The notes under the pieces are model-generated. The model saw only the letters and a program-made list of their open reading frames with translations, was not told the DNA's origin and made no database searches. A program made the position numbers and the translations under genes. DNA of 5,753 nucleotides from Bordetella parapertussis. Its GTDB lineage: Bacteria; Pseudomonadota; Gammaproteobacteria; Burkholderiales; SG8-39. Shown here in pieces: positions 1 to 5,589 of this stretch. The DNA lies in assembly GCA_945869935.1 (NCBI GenBank), contig CAMBSA010000144.1, positions 1 through 5,753 on the forward strand, given 5' to 3'. Within the stretch, counting starts at the first letter, position 1; each line of letters opens with the position of its first letter.

Positions 1-375
1 ATCGGTTCCGGTCTGGGAAAGACTGCGGGTCGTGGGCATAAGGGCCAATCTTCGCGTTCCGGCGGTTTTCATAAAGTCGGTTTTGAGGGTGGTCAGATGC
101 CCTTGCAGCGTCGACTTCCTAAGCGCGGTTTCAACACTCCTGACACGACGGCACAAGTTCTCCTCTCTGACCTTGAGCGCTTGTCGGCTGACACGATTGA
201 TCTCAACGTTCTCAAGGCCGCTGGCGTGATTCCTCGCTTTTCGCTTGCCGCTAAGGTTATTGTTTCCGGGAAACTTGCGCGCAAGGTTACGGTTGTAGGC
301 ATTCGAGTATCCAAGGGCGCACAGGCTGCGATCGAAGCTGCGGGCGGTAAGGTAGAGGTACCGGCGACCGCGTAA
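1..375 (+). CDS. rplO: 50S ribosomal protein L15 (uL15), 3' part, truncated by the window edge
   Basis: L15 is a large-subunit protein with a basic, glycine-rich N-terminal extension that threads through 23S rRNA, and it is needed late in 50S assembly. The frame is open from base 1. It reads a glycine/basic stretch ([15 protein letters not shown]), then [18 protein letters not shown], and later the family C-terminal signature [15 protein letters not shown], ending in TAA at 373-375. By comparison with E. coli L15, which I recall as 144 aa, about 22 N-terminal residues lie upstream of the window; 124 residues are visible. An ATG at 97 is an internal Met (in GGQMPL), not the start, because the L15 signature continues upstream in frame. 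It sits 21 nt before secY, in the standard spc-operon order rplO-secY. Confidence 0.97.
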   Translation: MGSGLGKTAGRGHKGQSSRSGGFHKVGFEGGQMPLQRRLPKRGFNTPDTTAQVLLSDLERLSADTIDLNVLKAAGVIPRFSLAAKVIVSGKLARKVTVVGIRVSKGAQAAIEAAGGKVEVPATA

Positions 376-396
376 TCGGTTCGCTCACTTTCTCAC

Positions 397-1728
397 ATGG
401 CTACCTCGGCTCCTCAGCTCGGTAAGAGCGGAAAATACGGAGACCTCAAGAGAAGATTGTTCTTTCTCTTGGGCGCACTCGTCGTGTTTCGCATCGGGGC
501 GCATATTCCCGTGCCCGGAATCGATCCTGCGCGTCTCGCTGAGCTATTTCAAACGCAGCAGGGCGGTATTCTCGGCCTGTTCAATATGTTCTCCGGTGGT
601 GCACTGTCCCGTTTCACAATATTTGCGCTTGGAATCATGCCGTACATTTCCGCGTCGATCATCATGCAATTGATGACGTCGGTGTCCCCACAGCTAGAGG
701 CTCTGAAAAAGGAAGGGCAAACCGGGCAGCGAAAGATCACGCAATACACGCGTTACGGTACGTTCGTTCTTGCCTTGTTTCAAGCCACAGGCATTTCGAT
801 GGCGCTCGAGTCCCAACCGGGCTTGGTCATGGATCCGGGCTTGTTGTTCAGGTTTACTACGGTAACCACGCTGGTTACCGGAACGATGTTTCTTATGTGG
901 CTTGGCGAGCAGGTCACCGAGCGTGGTTTGGGGAACGGAATTTCGATAATTATTTTTGCAGGTATCGCAGCGGGACTGCCGACGGCGATAGCCGGCACTC
1001 TTGAACTTGTCCGAACTGGTTCGATGCATCCGCTGGCGGCAATAGCAATTGTGGTTGGCGTAGTGGTTGTCACTTGGGCAGTCTGTTTTGTCGAGAGAGG
1101 GATGCGCAAAATCCCTGTGAACTACGCGAAGCGACAGATTGGCAATAAAGTTTATGGCGGGCAAAGCTCGCATCTCCCTTTCAAACTCAACATGGCCGGT
1201 GTCATTCCGCCGATCTTCGCGAGCTCCATCATTTTATTCCCGGCGACAATCGCAGGGTGGTTTGGTTCGCACGAATCTGTCACCTGGTTGCGCGATGTCG
1301 CGTCCACCTTGTCGCCGGGCCAGCCGATCTACGTTCTCTTGTACGCTGCTGCGATTGTTTTTTTCTGCTTCTTTTATACGGCACTTCAATACAACCCCAA
1401 GGAAACCGCCGATAACCTCAAGAAGTCTGGCGCTTTTGTTCCAGGAATTCGTCCGGGCGATCAGACATCAAAGTATCTTGAGCGCATTCTTCTGAGACTG
1501 ACCCTCTCCGGGGCGATATACGTGACGGTGGTCTGCCTTCTGCCTGAGTTTTTGATTCTTCGCTGGAATGTGCCTTTCTATTTTGGCGGGACCTCGCTGC
1601 TGATCATCGTCGTGGTCACGATGGATTTCATGGCGCAGGTTCAGGCCTACATCATGACCCACCAGTACGAGAGTCTGCTCAAGAAGACGAACTTCAAGAG
1701 CGGCGGTTTTCCGTCGGTAACGAGGTAA
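397..1728 (+). CDS. secY: Protein translocase subunit SecY
   Basis: SecY is the channel subunit of the SecYEG translocon in the inner membrane. It passes unfolded preproteins from SecA or the ribosome and releases membrane segments sideways. The 443-aa product equals E. coli SecY in length and shows ten hydrophobic segments, roughly at residues 21-39, 73-95, 119-138, 153-172, 183-204, 212-232, 268-288, 311-330, 370-390 and 395-415. The plug and TM2 region reads [18 protein letters not shown] (56-73). The cytosolic loop C5 carries [11 protein letters not shown] with Arg352, equivalent to the SecA-critical E. coli Arg357. The C-terminal cytosolic tail ends in [14 protein letters not shown] 397 is the only usable start: the frame upstream runs straight into the rplO stop, and the next Met lies beyond TM1. 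The 21-nt gap to rplO has no recognisable Shine-Dalgarno sequence, so translation probably relies on coupling to rplO. A 9-bp perfect hairpin lies inside the TM4 codons. Confidence 0.98.
   Translation: MATSAPQLGKSGKYGDLKRRLFFLLGALVVFRIGAHIPVPGIDPARLAELFQTQQGGILGLFNMFSGGALSRFTIFALGIMPYISASIIMQLMTSVSPQLEALKKEGQTGQRKITQYTRYGTFVLALFQATGISMALESQPGLVMDPGLLFRFTTVTTLVTGTMFLMWLGEQVTERGLGNGISIIIFAGIAAGLPTAIAGTLELVRTGSMHPLAAIAIVVGVVVVTWAVCFVERGMRKIPVNYAKRQIGNKVYGGQSSHLPFKLNMAGVIPPIFASSIILFPATIAGWFGSHESVTWLRDVASTLSPGQPIYVLLYAAAIVFFCFFYTALQYNPKETADNLKKSGAFVPGIRPGDQTSKYLERILLRLTLSGAIYVTVVCLLPEFLILRWNVPFYFGGTSLLIIVVVTMDFMAQVQAYIMTHQYESLLKKTNFKSGGFPSVTR
860..880. repeat. Perfect 9-bp inverted repeat (hairpin) inside secY
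   Basis: CGGTAACCA (860-868) and TGGTTACCG (872-880) are exact reverse complements separated by CGC. The secY mRNA could therefore form a 9-bp stem with a triloop. It covers codons for the TM4 stretch TTVTTLVT. No T-run follows, so it is not an intrinsic terminator. Function is unknown and it may be coincidence of codon choice. Confidence 0.6.
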
Positions 1729-1746
1729 CGGAGCGAACGGAAGGGC

Positions 1747-1965
1747 ATGTCGAAGGAAGACGTCATTCAGATGCAAGGGGAGATTATCGATAATCTTCCT
1801 AACGCCACGTTCCGCGTGAAGCTGGAAAACGGTCACGTTGTGCTTGGTCATATTTCCGGGAAGATGCGTATGCACTACATACGGATCCTTCCGGGCGACA
1901 AGGTAACAGTTGAATTGACGCCGTACGATTTATCCCGGGGACGTATTGTCTTTCGGGCGAAATGA
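1747..1965 (+). CDS. infA: Translation initiation factor IF-1
   Basis: IF-1 is a single OB-fold protein that binds the 30S A site during initiation, blocking tRNA entry and helping IF-2 and IF-3. The 72-aa product has the same length as E. coli IF-1 and the same landmarks: KED near the N-terminus, [21 protein letters not shown] (residues 21-41), [24 protein letters not shown], and the C-terminal VFRAK. ATG 1747 is fixed by the in-frame secY stop 18 nt upstream. The region before it holds GGAG (1730-1733, 13 nt away) and GGAAGGG (1739-1745, almost touching the ATG), neither ideally spaced, so coupling to secY is likely. Its place between secY and rpmJ is usual in many bacteria but differs from E. 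coli, where infA lies outside the spc operon. A perfect 16-bp palindrome overlaps codons 12-17. Confidence 0.97.
   Translation: MSKEDVIQMQGEIIDNLPNATFRVKLENGHVVLGHISGKMRMHYIRILPGDKVTVELTPYDLSRGRIVFRAK
1777..1800. repeat. Palindrome/hairpin early in infA
   Basis: AGATTATCGATAATCT (1781-1796) is a perfect 16-bp palindrome. In RNA it extends by four more pairs (G1777-U1800, G1778-C1799, G1779-C1798, G1780-U1797). This gives a 10-bp stem capped by a UCGA loop over codons 11-18. No T-run follows. It may be an mRNA structure near the start of infA, or chance. Confidence 0.55.
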
Positions 1966-1997
1966 CGGCTCATTCAGGTTTTTGAGAGGAAGTACCC

Positions 1998-2111
1998 ATG
2001 AAAGTGCAGGCATCGGTAAAGAAAATGTGCCGCAACTGCAAGGTCATCCGCAGGAAGCGCGTGGTTCGTGTGATTTGCAAGGATCCCCGACACAAGCAGC
2101 GCCAAGGCTGA
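1998..2111 (+). CDS. rpmJ: 50S ribosomal protein L36 (bL36), zinc-ribbon form
   Basis: L36 is the smallest large-subunit protein and binds 23S rRNA. The 37-aa product begins [15 protein letters not shown] and ends DPRHKQRQG. It carries the zinc ribbon ligands Cys11, Cys14, Cys27 and His32 (CxxC...C....H), so it is the zinc-binding (C+) form rather than the zinc-free paralogue some bacteria keep for zinc starvation. The start is well supported: AGAGGAAG at 1985-1992 gives a GAGGA core 7 nt before ATG 1998. The gene lies 32 nt after infA. Its stop codon (2109-2111) overlaps the candidate -35 element of the alpha-operon promoter. Confidence 0.97.
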   Translation: MKVQASVKKMCRNCKVIRRKRVVRVICKDPRHKQRQG

Positions 2112-2137
2112 GGTTGGGCTTCATTACGGGGTATAAT
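2108..2137 (+). promoter_or_regulatory. Candidate sigma70 promoter for the alpha operon (rpsM-rplQ)
   Basis: A perfect -10 hexamer TATAAT lies at 2132-2137 in the only long gap of the ribosomal cluster. The best -35 candidate is CTGAGG (2108-2113), 3 of 6 matches to TTGACA with an 18-bp spacer and overlapping the rpmJ stop. There is no TG extended -10 motif. Transcription would start near 2143, leaving a leader of about 69 nt before rpsM. E. coli also has an alpha-operon promoter just before rpsM, so the position fits; the weak -35 keeps this a prediction. Confidence 0.65.
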
Positions 2138-2143
2138 TTCAGG

Positions 2144-2192
2144 TTTCGCGTTTTGACCGGCAAGTTGCTGGGTTCTTTATCGCGATCCGAAA
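2144..2192 (+). promoter_or_regulatory. Possible structured leader of rpsM (S4 control region candidate)
   Basis: Between the candidate promoter and rpsM the RNA can form a short stem CCGGC (2157-2161) with GCTGG (2167-2171), including one G-U pair and a 5-nt loop. An outer pairing TTTCG (2144-2148) with CGAAA (2188-2192) would enclose it; CGCG at 2147-2150 and 2181-2184 is an alternative. In E. coli, S4 represses this operon by binding a pseudoknot around the rpsM start. The position here is equivalent, but I cannot recognise that pseudoknot and the stems are short. Confidence 0.25.
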
Positions 2193-2211
2193 GTTAGAAG
2201 GAACAGTTCGC

Positions 2212-2592
2212 ATGGCACGTATCGCAGGGGTCAACATACCCAATCATCAGCACGCATGGATTGCGCTTCAGGCAATCTATGGAGTTGGCCGCACCCGCTC
2301 AAAGGCGATTTGCGGAGCCGCCGGGATCAACATATCCTCGAAGATGAAAGACCTTTCCGAGGGTGAAATGGAACGCCTCCGTATCGAGGTCGGCAAGTTC
2401 GCCGTCGAGGGCGATCTGCGTCGTGAAGTGCAGCTGAACATCAAGCGTCTCATTGATTTGGGGTGTTATCGGGGAACGCGTCACCGCAAAGGACTACCCG
2501 TCCGCGGACAGCGCACGAGGACGAACGCCCGCACCCGCAAGGGGCCGAAGAAGGCTGCAATCAAGCTTACCGCACAGGCTGGCAAGGGCTGA
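2212..2592 (+). CDS. rpsM: 30S ribosomal protein S13 (uS13)
   Basis: S13 sits in the 30S head, forms intersubunit bridges to the 50S, and its C-terminal tail reaches the P-site tRNA. The 126-aa product starts [10 protein letters not shown], has the helix-two-turn-helix region [12 protein letters not shown], and the rRNA-binding C-terminal motif [26 protein letters not shown]. The tail after this motif, [15 protein letters not shown], is longer than E. coli's PRKPIKK, making the protein about 8 residues longer than the 118 aa I recall for E. coli. A GAAGGAA Shine-Dalgarno sequence (AAGGA at 2198-2202, 9 nt away) supports ATG 2212. It is the first gene of the alpha operon and is followed 32 nt later by rpsK. 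Confidence 0.98.
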   Translation: MARIAGVNIPNHQHAWIALQAIYGVGRTRSKAICGAAGINISSKMKDLSEGEMERLRIEVGKFAVEGDLRREVQLNIKRLIDLGCYRGTRHRKGLPVRGQRTRTNARTRKGPKKAAIKLTAQAGKG

Positions 2593-2624
2593 GCCCCTGC
2601 CGCACACGCAAAGGATAGGGACTT

Positions 2625-3029
2625 ATGGCTAAACCACCTGCCGCAAACAGCACCGCACGGGTTCGCAAGAAGGTAAAGAAGAATGTTGCCGAAGGTATCG
2701 CGCATGTTCACGCTTCCTTCAACAATACTATCGTCACGATTACCGATCGTCAGGGCAATGCACTGGCCTGGGCGACGTCCGGCGGGCAAGGCTTCAAGGG
2801 ATCGCGGAAGTCTACGCCGTTCGCGGCTCAGGTTGCCGCCGAGAACGCAGGTCGTCAGGCGATGGAGTGCGGTATCAAGAACCTTGAAGTCCGAATCAAG
2901 GGTCCAGGCCCAGGGCGCGAGTCGGCAGTCCGGGCGCTGAATGCGCTCGGCATCAAGATCACGCAGATTGCCGATGTCACCCCGATTCCGCATAACGGCT
3001 GCCGGCCGCCCAAGCGTCGGCGTATCTGA
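2625..3029 (+). CDS. rpsK: 30S ribosomal protein S11 (uS11)
   Basis: S11 lines the 30S platform next to the mRNA exit region and contacts 16S rRNA with S18 and S21. The 134-aa product contains the family core [21 protein letters not shown] (residues 27-47), [33 protein letters not shown] and the basic C-terminus [18 protein letters not shown]. Asn124 in the HNG motif corresponds to the residue reported as isoaspartate in E. coli S11. The N-terminus ([10 protein letters not shown]) is a few residues longer than in E. coli. AAGGA at 2611-2615 lies 9 nt before ATG 2625. Co-transcribed with rpsM and rpsD. Confidence 0.98.
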   Translation: MAKPPAANSTARVRKKVKKNVAEGIAHVHASFNNTIVTITDRQGNALAWATSGGQGFKGSRKSTPFAAQVAAENAGRQAMECGIKNLEVRIKGPGPGRESAVRALNALGIKITQIADVTPIPHNGCRPPKRRRI

Positions 3030-3061
3030 CGCACAACTACCGGACAACTGAGAGGATTTAA

Positions 3062-3691
3062 ATGGCACGCCATCTCGACGCCAAATGCCGCCTCTGCCGC
3101 CGCGAGGGGGAGAAACTTTTCCTCAAGGGCGAAAAGTGCTTTACCGACAAGTGTGCGGTGGAGCGCAGGAGCTACGCACCAGGTCAGCACGGTCAGAAAA
3201 GCGGGCAGCGCATGTCCGATTACGGAAAGCAGTTGCGCGAAAAGCAGAAACTTCGTCGCACCTACGGGATCATGGAAGGACAGTTCCGGCGCACGTACGC
3301 GGCTGCGTCGCGTTCCAAGGGCGTGACGGGCGAACGCCTTCTTCAGATCCTCGAATGCCGCCTGGATACGATCGTGTATCGAATGGGATTCGGTGCAAGC
3401 CGTACCGAGGCGCGTCAGATCGTTCGTCACAATTCGATTCTGGTTAATGGCAAGCGGGTCAATATTCCTTCATTCCAGGTCAAGCCCGGTGACGCAATCG
3501 AGGTAACTGAACGCTCCAAGGCGCAGCTGCGCATCAAGGCGGCGTCCGAGGCTGCCGAGAGCCGGGGCATTCCGGAGTGGCTCGAAGTGGACTCCAAGGG
3601 GCTCAAAGGCAAGCTGAAAGCGCTTCCCGCACGCTCCGATCTCCCGTCGAACATCAACGAGAGTCTGGTAATCGAGTTGTATTCCAAGTAA
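3062..3691 (+). CDS. rpsD: 30S ribosomal protein S4 (uS4), four-cysteine zinc form
   Basis: S4 is a primary 16S rRNA-binding protein that nucleates 30S assembly, guards decoding accuracy and, in E. coli, represses the alpha operon. The 209-aa product has an N-terminal cluster Cys9, Cys12, Cys26, Cys31 (CRLC ... KCFTDKC), which matches the zinc site of Thermus S4 and is absent in E. coli S4. Next come SDYGKQLREKQKLRRTYG and the S4 RNA-binding domain at about residues 98-160 (RMGFGASRTEARQIVRH, ILVNGKRVNIPSFQVKPGD). The end is NESLVIELYSK. GAGGA at 3052-3056 is 5 nt before ATG 3062. The stop codon lies inside an inverted repeat that reaches towards rpoA, 54 nt downstream. Confidence 0.98.
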   Translation: MARHLDAKCRLCRREGEKLFLKGEKCFTDKCAVERRSYAPGQHGQKSGQRMSDYGKQLREKQKLRRTYGIMEGQFRRTYAAASRSKGVTGERLLQILECRLDTIVYRMGFGASRTEARQIVRHNSILVNGKRVNIPSFQVKPGDAIEVTERSKAQLRIKAASEAAESRGIPEWLEVDSKGLKGKLKALPARSDLPSNINESLVIELYSK

Positions 3692-3726
3692 CGGGTCCCA
3701 GCAGAGTACCGAAGCATTCCCGTTAC
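3688..3726 (+). repeat. Inverted repeat at the rpsD stop / rpoA leader
   Basis: GTAACGGG (3688-3695) and CCCGTTAC (3719-3726) are perfect 8-bp reverse complements with a 23-nt loop. The left arm contains the rpsD TAA stop (3689-3691). The right arm ends 8 nt before the rpoA Shine-Dalgarno GAGGA (3735-3739). No T-run follows, so it is not a classic terminator. It could be an mRNA-processing or stability element, or act on rpoA translation; function is inferred only from position. Confidence 0.5.
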
Positions 3727-3745
3727 CGATTTACGAGGACGTCAT

Positions 3746-4729
3746 ATGCAAACGAGTGGATTCCTGAAGCCGCGCATCATCGACGTGCAGAGCATTGCTC
3801 CGAATCACGCCAAGGTTGTGATGGAGCCGTTTGAGCGCGGGTATGGACACACGCTGGGCAACGCGCTGCGCCGAGTGCTCCTGTCGTCGATGCCTGGTTA
3901 CGCGCCTACAGAAGTACAGATCAGTGGCGTGCTGCACGAGTACTCGACGATCGAGGGTGTGCAGGAGGATGTCGTCGACATTCTTCTGAATCTCAAGGGC
4001 GTCGTGTTCAAGCTGCACAATGGAGATGAAGCGACGCTCAAGCTCGCCAAGAAGACCGAAGGGCCGGTCACGGCCGCCGATATCGAGGTTACCCACGATG
4101 TCGAGATCGTCAACCCGGACCATGTAATCGCCCATATTTCACCCGGTGGCAAGATCGATCTCCAGCTCAAGGTCGAGAAGGGACGTGGCTATGTTCCGGG
4201 CAATCTCCGCATCCTCGCTGAGGAGTCCAAAGGCATTGGCAAGATAATCCTCGACGCCTCCTTCTCCCCGGTTCGTCGCGTTTCGTATGCCGTCGAAAGC
4301 GCGCGGGTCGAGCAGCGTACCGACCTCGACAAGCTCATTATCGACATCGAGACCAACGGTGCGATAGAGCCGGAAGAGGCGATCCGCTATTCCGCGCGGA
4401 TTCTCCTCGATCAGTTGTCCGTGTTTGCCGACCTCGAGGGAACGGCGCCTACGATCGAAGAGAAGAGGTCGCCCCAGGTCGACCCGATCCTGATGCGCCC
4501 GGTGGATGACTTGGAACTGACGGTGCGCTCTGCCAATTGCCTCAAGGCGGAGAACATCTATTACATTGGCGACCTGATACAGCGTACCGAGACGGAACTT
4601 CTCAAGACTCCGAACCTCGGGCGCAAGTCGCTTAACGAAATCAAAGAAGTGCTTGCTGCGCGCGGACTGACTCTCGGGATGAAACTCGAGAATTGGCCGC
4701 CGGCGGGCCTCGAAACCACCCGCGTCTGA
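3746..4729 (+). CDS. rpoA: DNA-directed RNA polymerase subunit alpha
   Basis: Alpha dimerises to nucleate assembly of core RNA polymerase with beta and beta', and its C-terminal domain binds UP elements and activators. The 327-aa product (E. coli 329) has the N-terminal dimerisation domain with [20 protein letters not shown] (residues 32-51; Arg43 equals E. coli Arg45) and [11 protein letters not shown]. The insert domain has GPVTAAD and KGRGYVPGN, followed by [12 protein letters not shown] linker of about 20 residues leads to the C-terminal domain, [20 protein letters not shown]. The DNA-contacting residues are intact: Arg261, Asn264, Gly292, Lys294, Ser295 and Glu298 match E. coli 265, 268, 296, 298, 299 and 302. 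GAGGA at 3735-3739 is 6 nt before ATG 3746. Placed between rpsD and rplQ as in the standard alpha operon. Confidence 0.99.
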   Translation: MQTSGFLKPRIIDVQSIAPNHAKVVMEPFERGYGHTLGNALRRVLLSSMPGYAPTEVQISGVLHEYSTIEGVQEDVVDILLNLKGVVFKLHNGDEATLKLAKKTEGPVTAADIEVTHDVEIVNPDHVIAHISPGGKIDLQLKVEKGRGYVPGNLRILAEESKGIGKIILDASFSPVRRVSYAVESARVEQRTDLDKLIIDIETNGAIEPEEAIRYSARILLDQLSVFADLEGTAPTIEEKRSPQVDPILMRPVDDLELTVRSANCLKAENIYYIGDLIQRTETELLKTPNLGRKSLNEIKEVLAARGLTLGMKLENWPPAGLETTRV

Positions 4730-4762
4730 TTCGCGACGGGACCACAGGACTAGGAAGACAAA

Positions 4763-5152
4763 ATGCGCCACGGTCACGGACTGAGGAAACTCAACAGAAC
4801 CACCAGCCATCGTCTCGCGATGCTTCGCAACATGAGCGTTTCGCTGCTCAAGCACGAAGTCATCAAGACGACACTGCCCAAGGCAAAGGAACTTCGCCGG
4901 GTGGTGGAGCCGATCATCACGCTCGGCAAGAAACCGTCGCTTGCGAATCGCCGGCTCGCTTTCAATCGTCTTCGTGACCGTGATGCGGTCGTGAAGCTCT
5001 TCGGTGAAATCGGCCCGCGTTTCGCAAAGCGTAACGGTGGCTACGTTCGCATCTTGAAGTTCGGCTTTCGTCTTGGCGATAACGCGCCGATGGCTGTCGT
5101 TGAGTTGCTGGATCGCCCGGAGCAGAAAGACGAAGCAACACCCGCGTCCTGA
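4763..5152 (+). CDS. rplQ: 50S ribosomal protein L17 (bL17)
   Basis: L17 is a bacterial large-subunit protein located near the peptide exit tunnel. The 129-aa product opens with the signature [20 protein letters not shown], followed by [36 protein letters not shown] and the conserved C-terminal [27 protein letters not shown] short polar tail ([13 protein letters not shown]) ends the protein. AGGA at 4752-4755 is 7 nt before ATG 4763, and the gap to rpoA is 33 nt. It is the last gene of the alpha operon: a strong terminator begins 24 nt after the stop. Confidence 0.98.
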   Translation: MRHGHGLRKLNRTTSHRLAMLRNMSVSLLKHEVIKTTLPKAKELRRVVEPIITLGKKPSLANRRLAFNRLRDRDAVVKLFGEIGPRFAKRNGGYVRILKFGFRLGDNAPMAVVELLDRPEQKDEATPAS

Positions 5153-5176
5153 GTGCGGTGCTGGTTGAAATCAAAT

Positions 5177-5205
5177 AGGCCGGATTATTCCGGCCTTTTT
5201 GTTTT
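5177..5205 (+). terminator. Rho-independent terminator of the alpha operon
   Basis: AGGCCGGA (5177-5184) and TCCGGCCT (5189-5196) form a perfect 8-bp GC-rich stem with loop TTAT, followed by TTTTGTTTT (5197-5205). It lies 24 nt after rplQ. On the minus strand the same hairpin is followed by a weaker T-rich ATTTGATTT, so it may also stop transcripts from the convergent minus-strand genes, though less efficiently. Confidence 0.93.
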
Positions 5206-5236
5206 GCGGGCCGGCTCTATCGTTGTGCTCGTGAAT

Positions 5237-5247
5237 GCCGGATTATT
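5237..5247. repeat. Partial copy of the terminator arm
   Basis: GCCGGATTATT here repeats, exactly and in the same orientation, 11 bases of the terminator stem-loop (5179-5189). The two copies are 58 bp apart in the convergent gap between rplQ and the minus-strand gene. It lacks the matching right arm, so it cannot form the same hairpin alone. It might be a remnant of a duplicated terminator. Confidence 0.4.
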
Positions 5248-5254
5248 GTACGAG

Positions 5255-5587
5255 TTAGCGGTCTTCGGATAACGTGACCGTGCCTGCGAAGCGCTCGATT
5301 CGCAATTGATGGGCGAAGTCCGTGCGTTGTTCGACAAAGCGCTGCTGGAGTACCTTGTCGGCCTGATAGTCGCCGAATCTTTTTGCGGACTCGATGCCGT
5401 AGATCATCGCATGGGCGTGCCAGCCCTTGTCATCGCGCTCGCCCAGGTCGATGCTCCGGCACCAGAGAAATCCGGGGTATCCGACAACGTCACGGATATG
5501 CCCGCCATTCAGCCAGTCCATGATCTGTCCACGCGCCTCGTGCGCAATCCAGAACCGAACAACGTAAATGTAGCCGGGGTTCTTCAT
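5255..5587 (-). CDS. Small uncharacterised protein, DUF4286-like
   Basis: The product is 110 aa, with no signal peptide or membrane segment, and is probably cytoplasmic. The pattern resembles DUF4286 or other dimeric alpha/beta-barrel small proteins: a first beta strand YIYVVRFWI (6-14), an amphipathic helix (17-27, QIMDWLNGGHI following), VVGYPGFLWCRSIDL (34-48), a predicted strand HAHAMIYGIES, a helix with FGDYQADKVLQQRFVEQR, and a final strand ERFAGTVTL. The family call is from memory of the fold pattern and is tentative; no catalytic motif is seen. ATG at 5587-5585 is preferred over the overlapping TTG at 5593-5591, because AGAGGA (5594-5599) is 6 nt from the ATG but would touch the TTG. 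It starts 2 nt after the glycerate kinase stop, so the two are almost certainly co-transcribed and translationally coupled. It converges on rplQ with about 100 nt between stops. Confidence 0.8.
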   Translation of the reverse strand: MKNPGYIYVVRFWIAHEARGQIMDWLNGGHIRDVVGYPGFLWCRSIDLGERDDKGWHAHAMIYGIESAKRFGDYQADKVLQQRFVEQRTDFAHQLRIERFAGTVTLSEDR

Positions 5588-5589
5588 CG

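Noticed and set aside
274..285. 12-bp palindrome CTTGCGCGCAAG in rplO
   Set aside because: About one such 12-mer palindrome is expected by chance in a window of this size.
694..1173. 159-codon minus-strand open frame opposite secY
   Set aside because: Antisense to an intact SecY with all ten membrane segments; no convincing start signal or family match.
2114..2119. TTGGGC as the -35 element of the alpha-operon promoter
   Set aside because: Only 12 bp from the TATAAT, too close for sigma70; CTGAGG at 18 bp is better placed.
1946..2197. 83-codon + strand open frame overlapping rpmJ
   Set aside because: It reads the rpmJ region in another frame; the 37-aa L36 with its complete zinc ligands and good SD is the real gene.
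2481..3430. Two long minus-strand open frames (about 190 codons each) opposite rpsM-rpsK-rpsD
   Set aside because: They cover intergenic gaps and conserved ribosomal genes on the other strand and have low-complexity, non-family-like products; shadows.
4139..4855. 238-codon minus-strand open frame opposite rpoA and the start of rplQ
   Set aside because: It is antisense to the well-conserved RpoA and L17 coding sequences, spans their junction, and its product shows no recognisable domain; a shadow of GC-rich coding.
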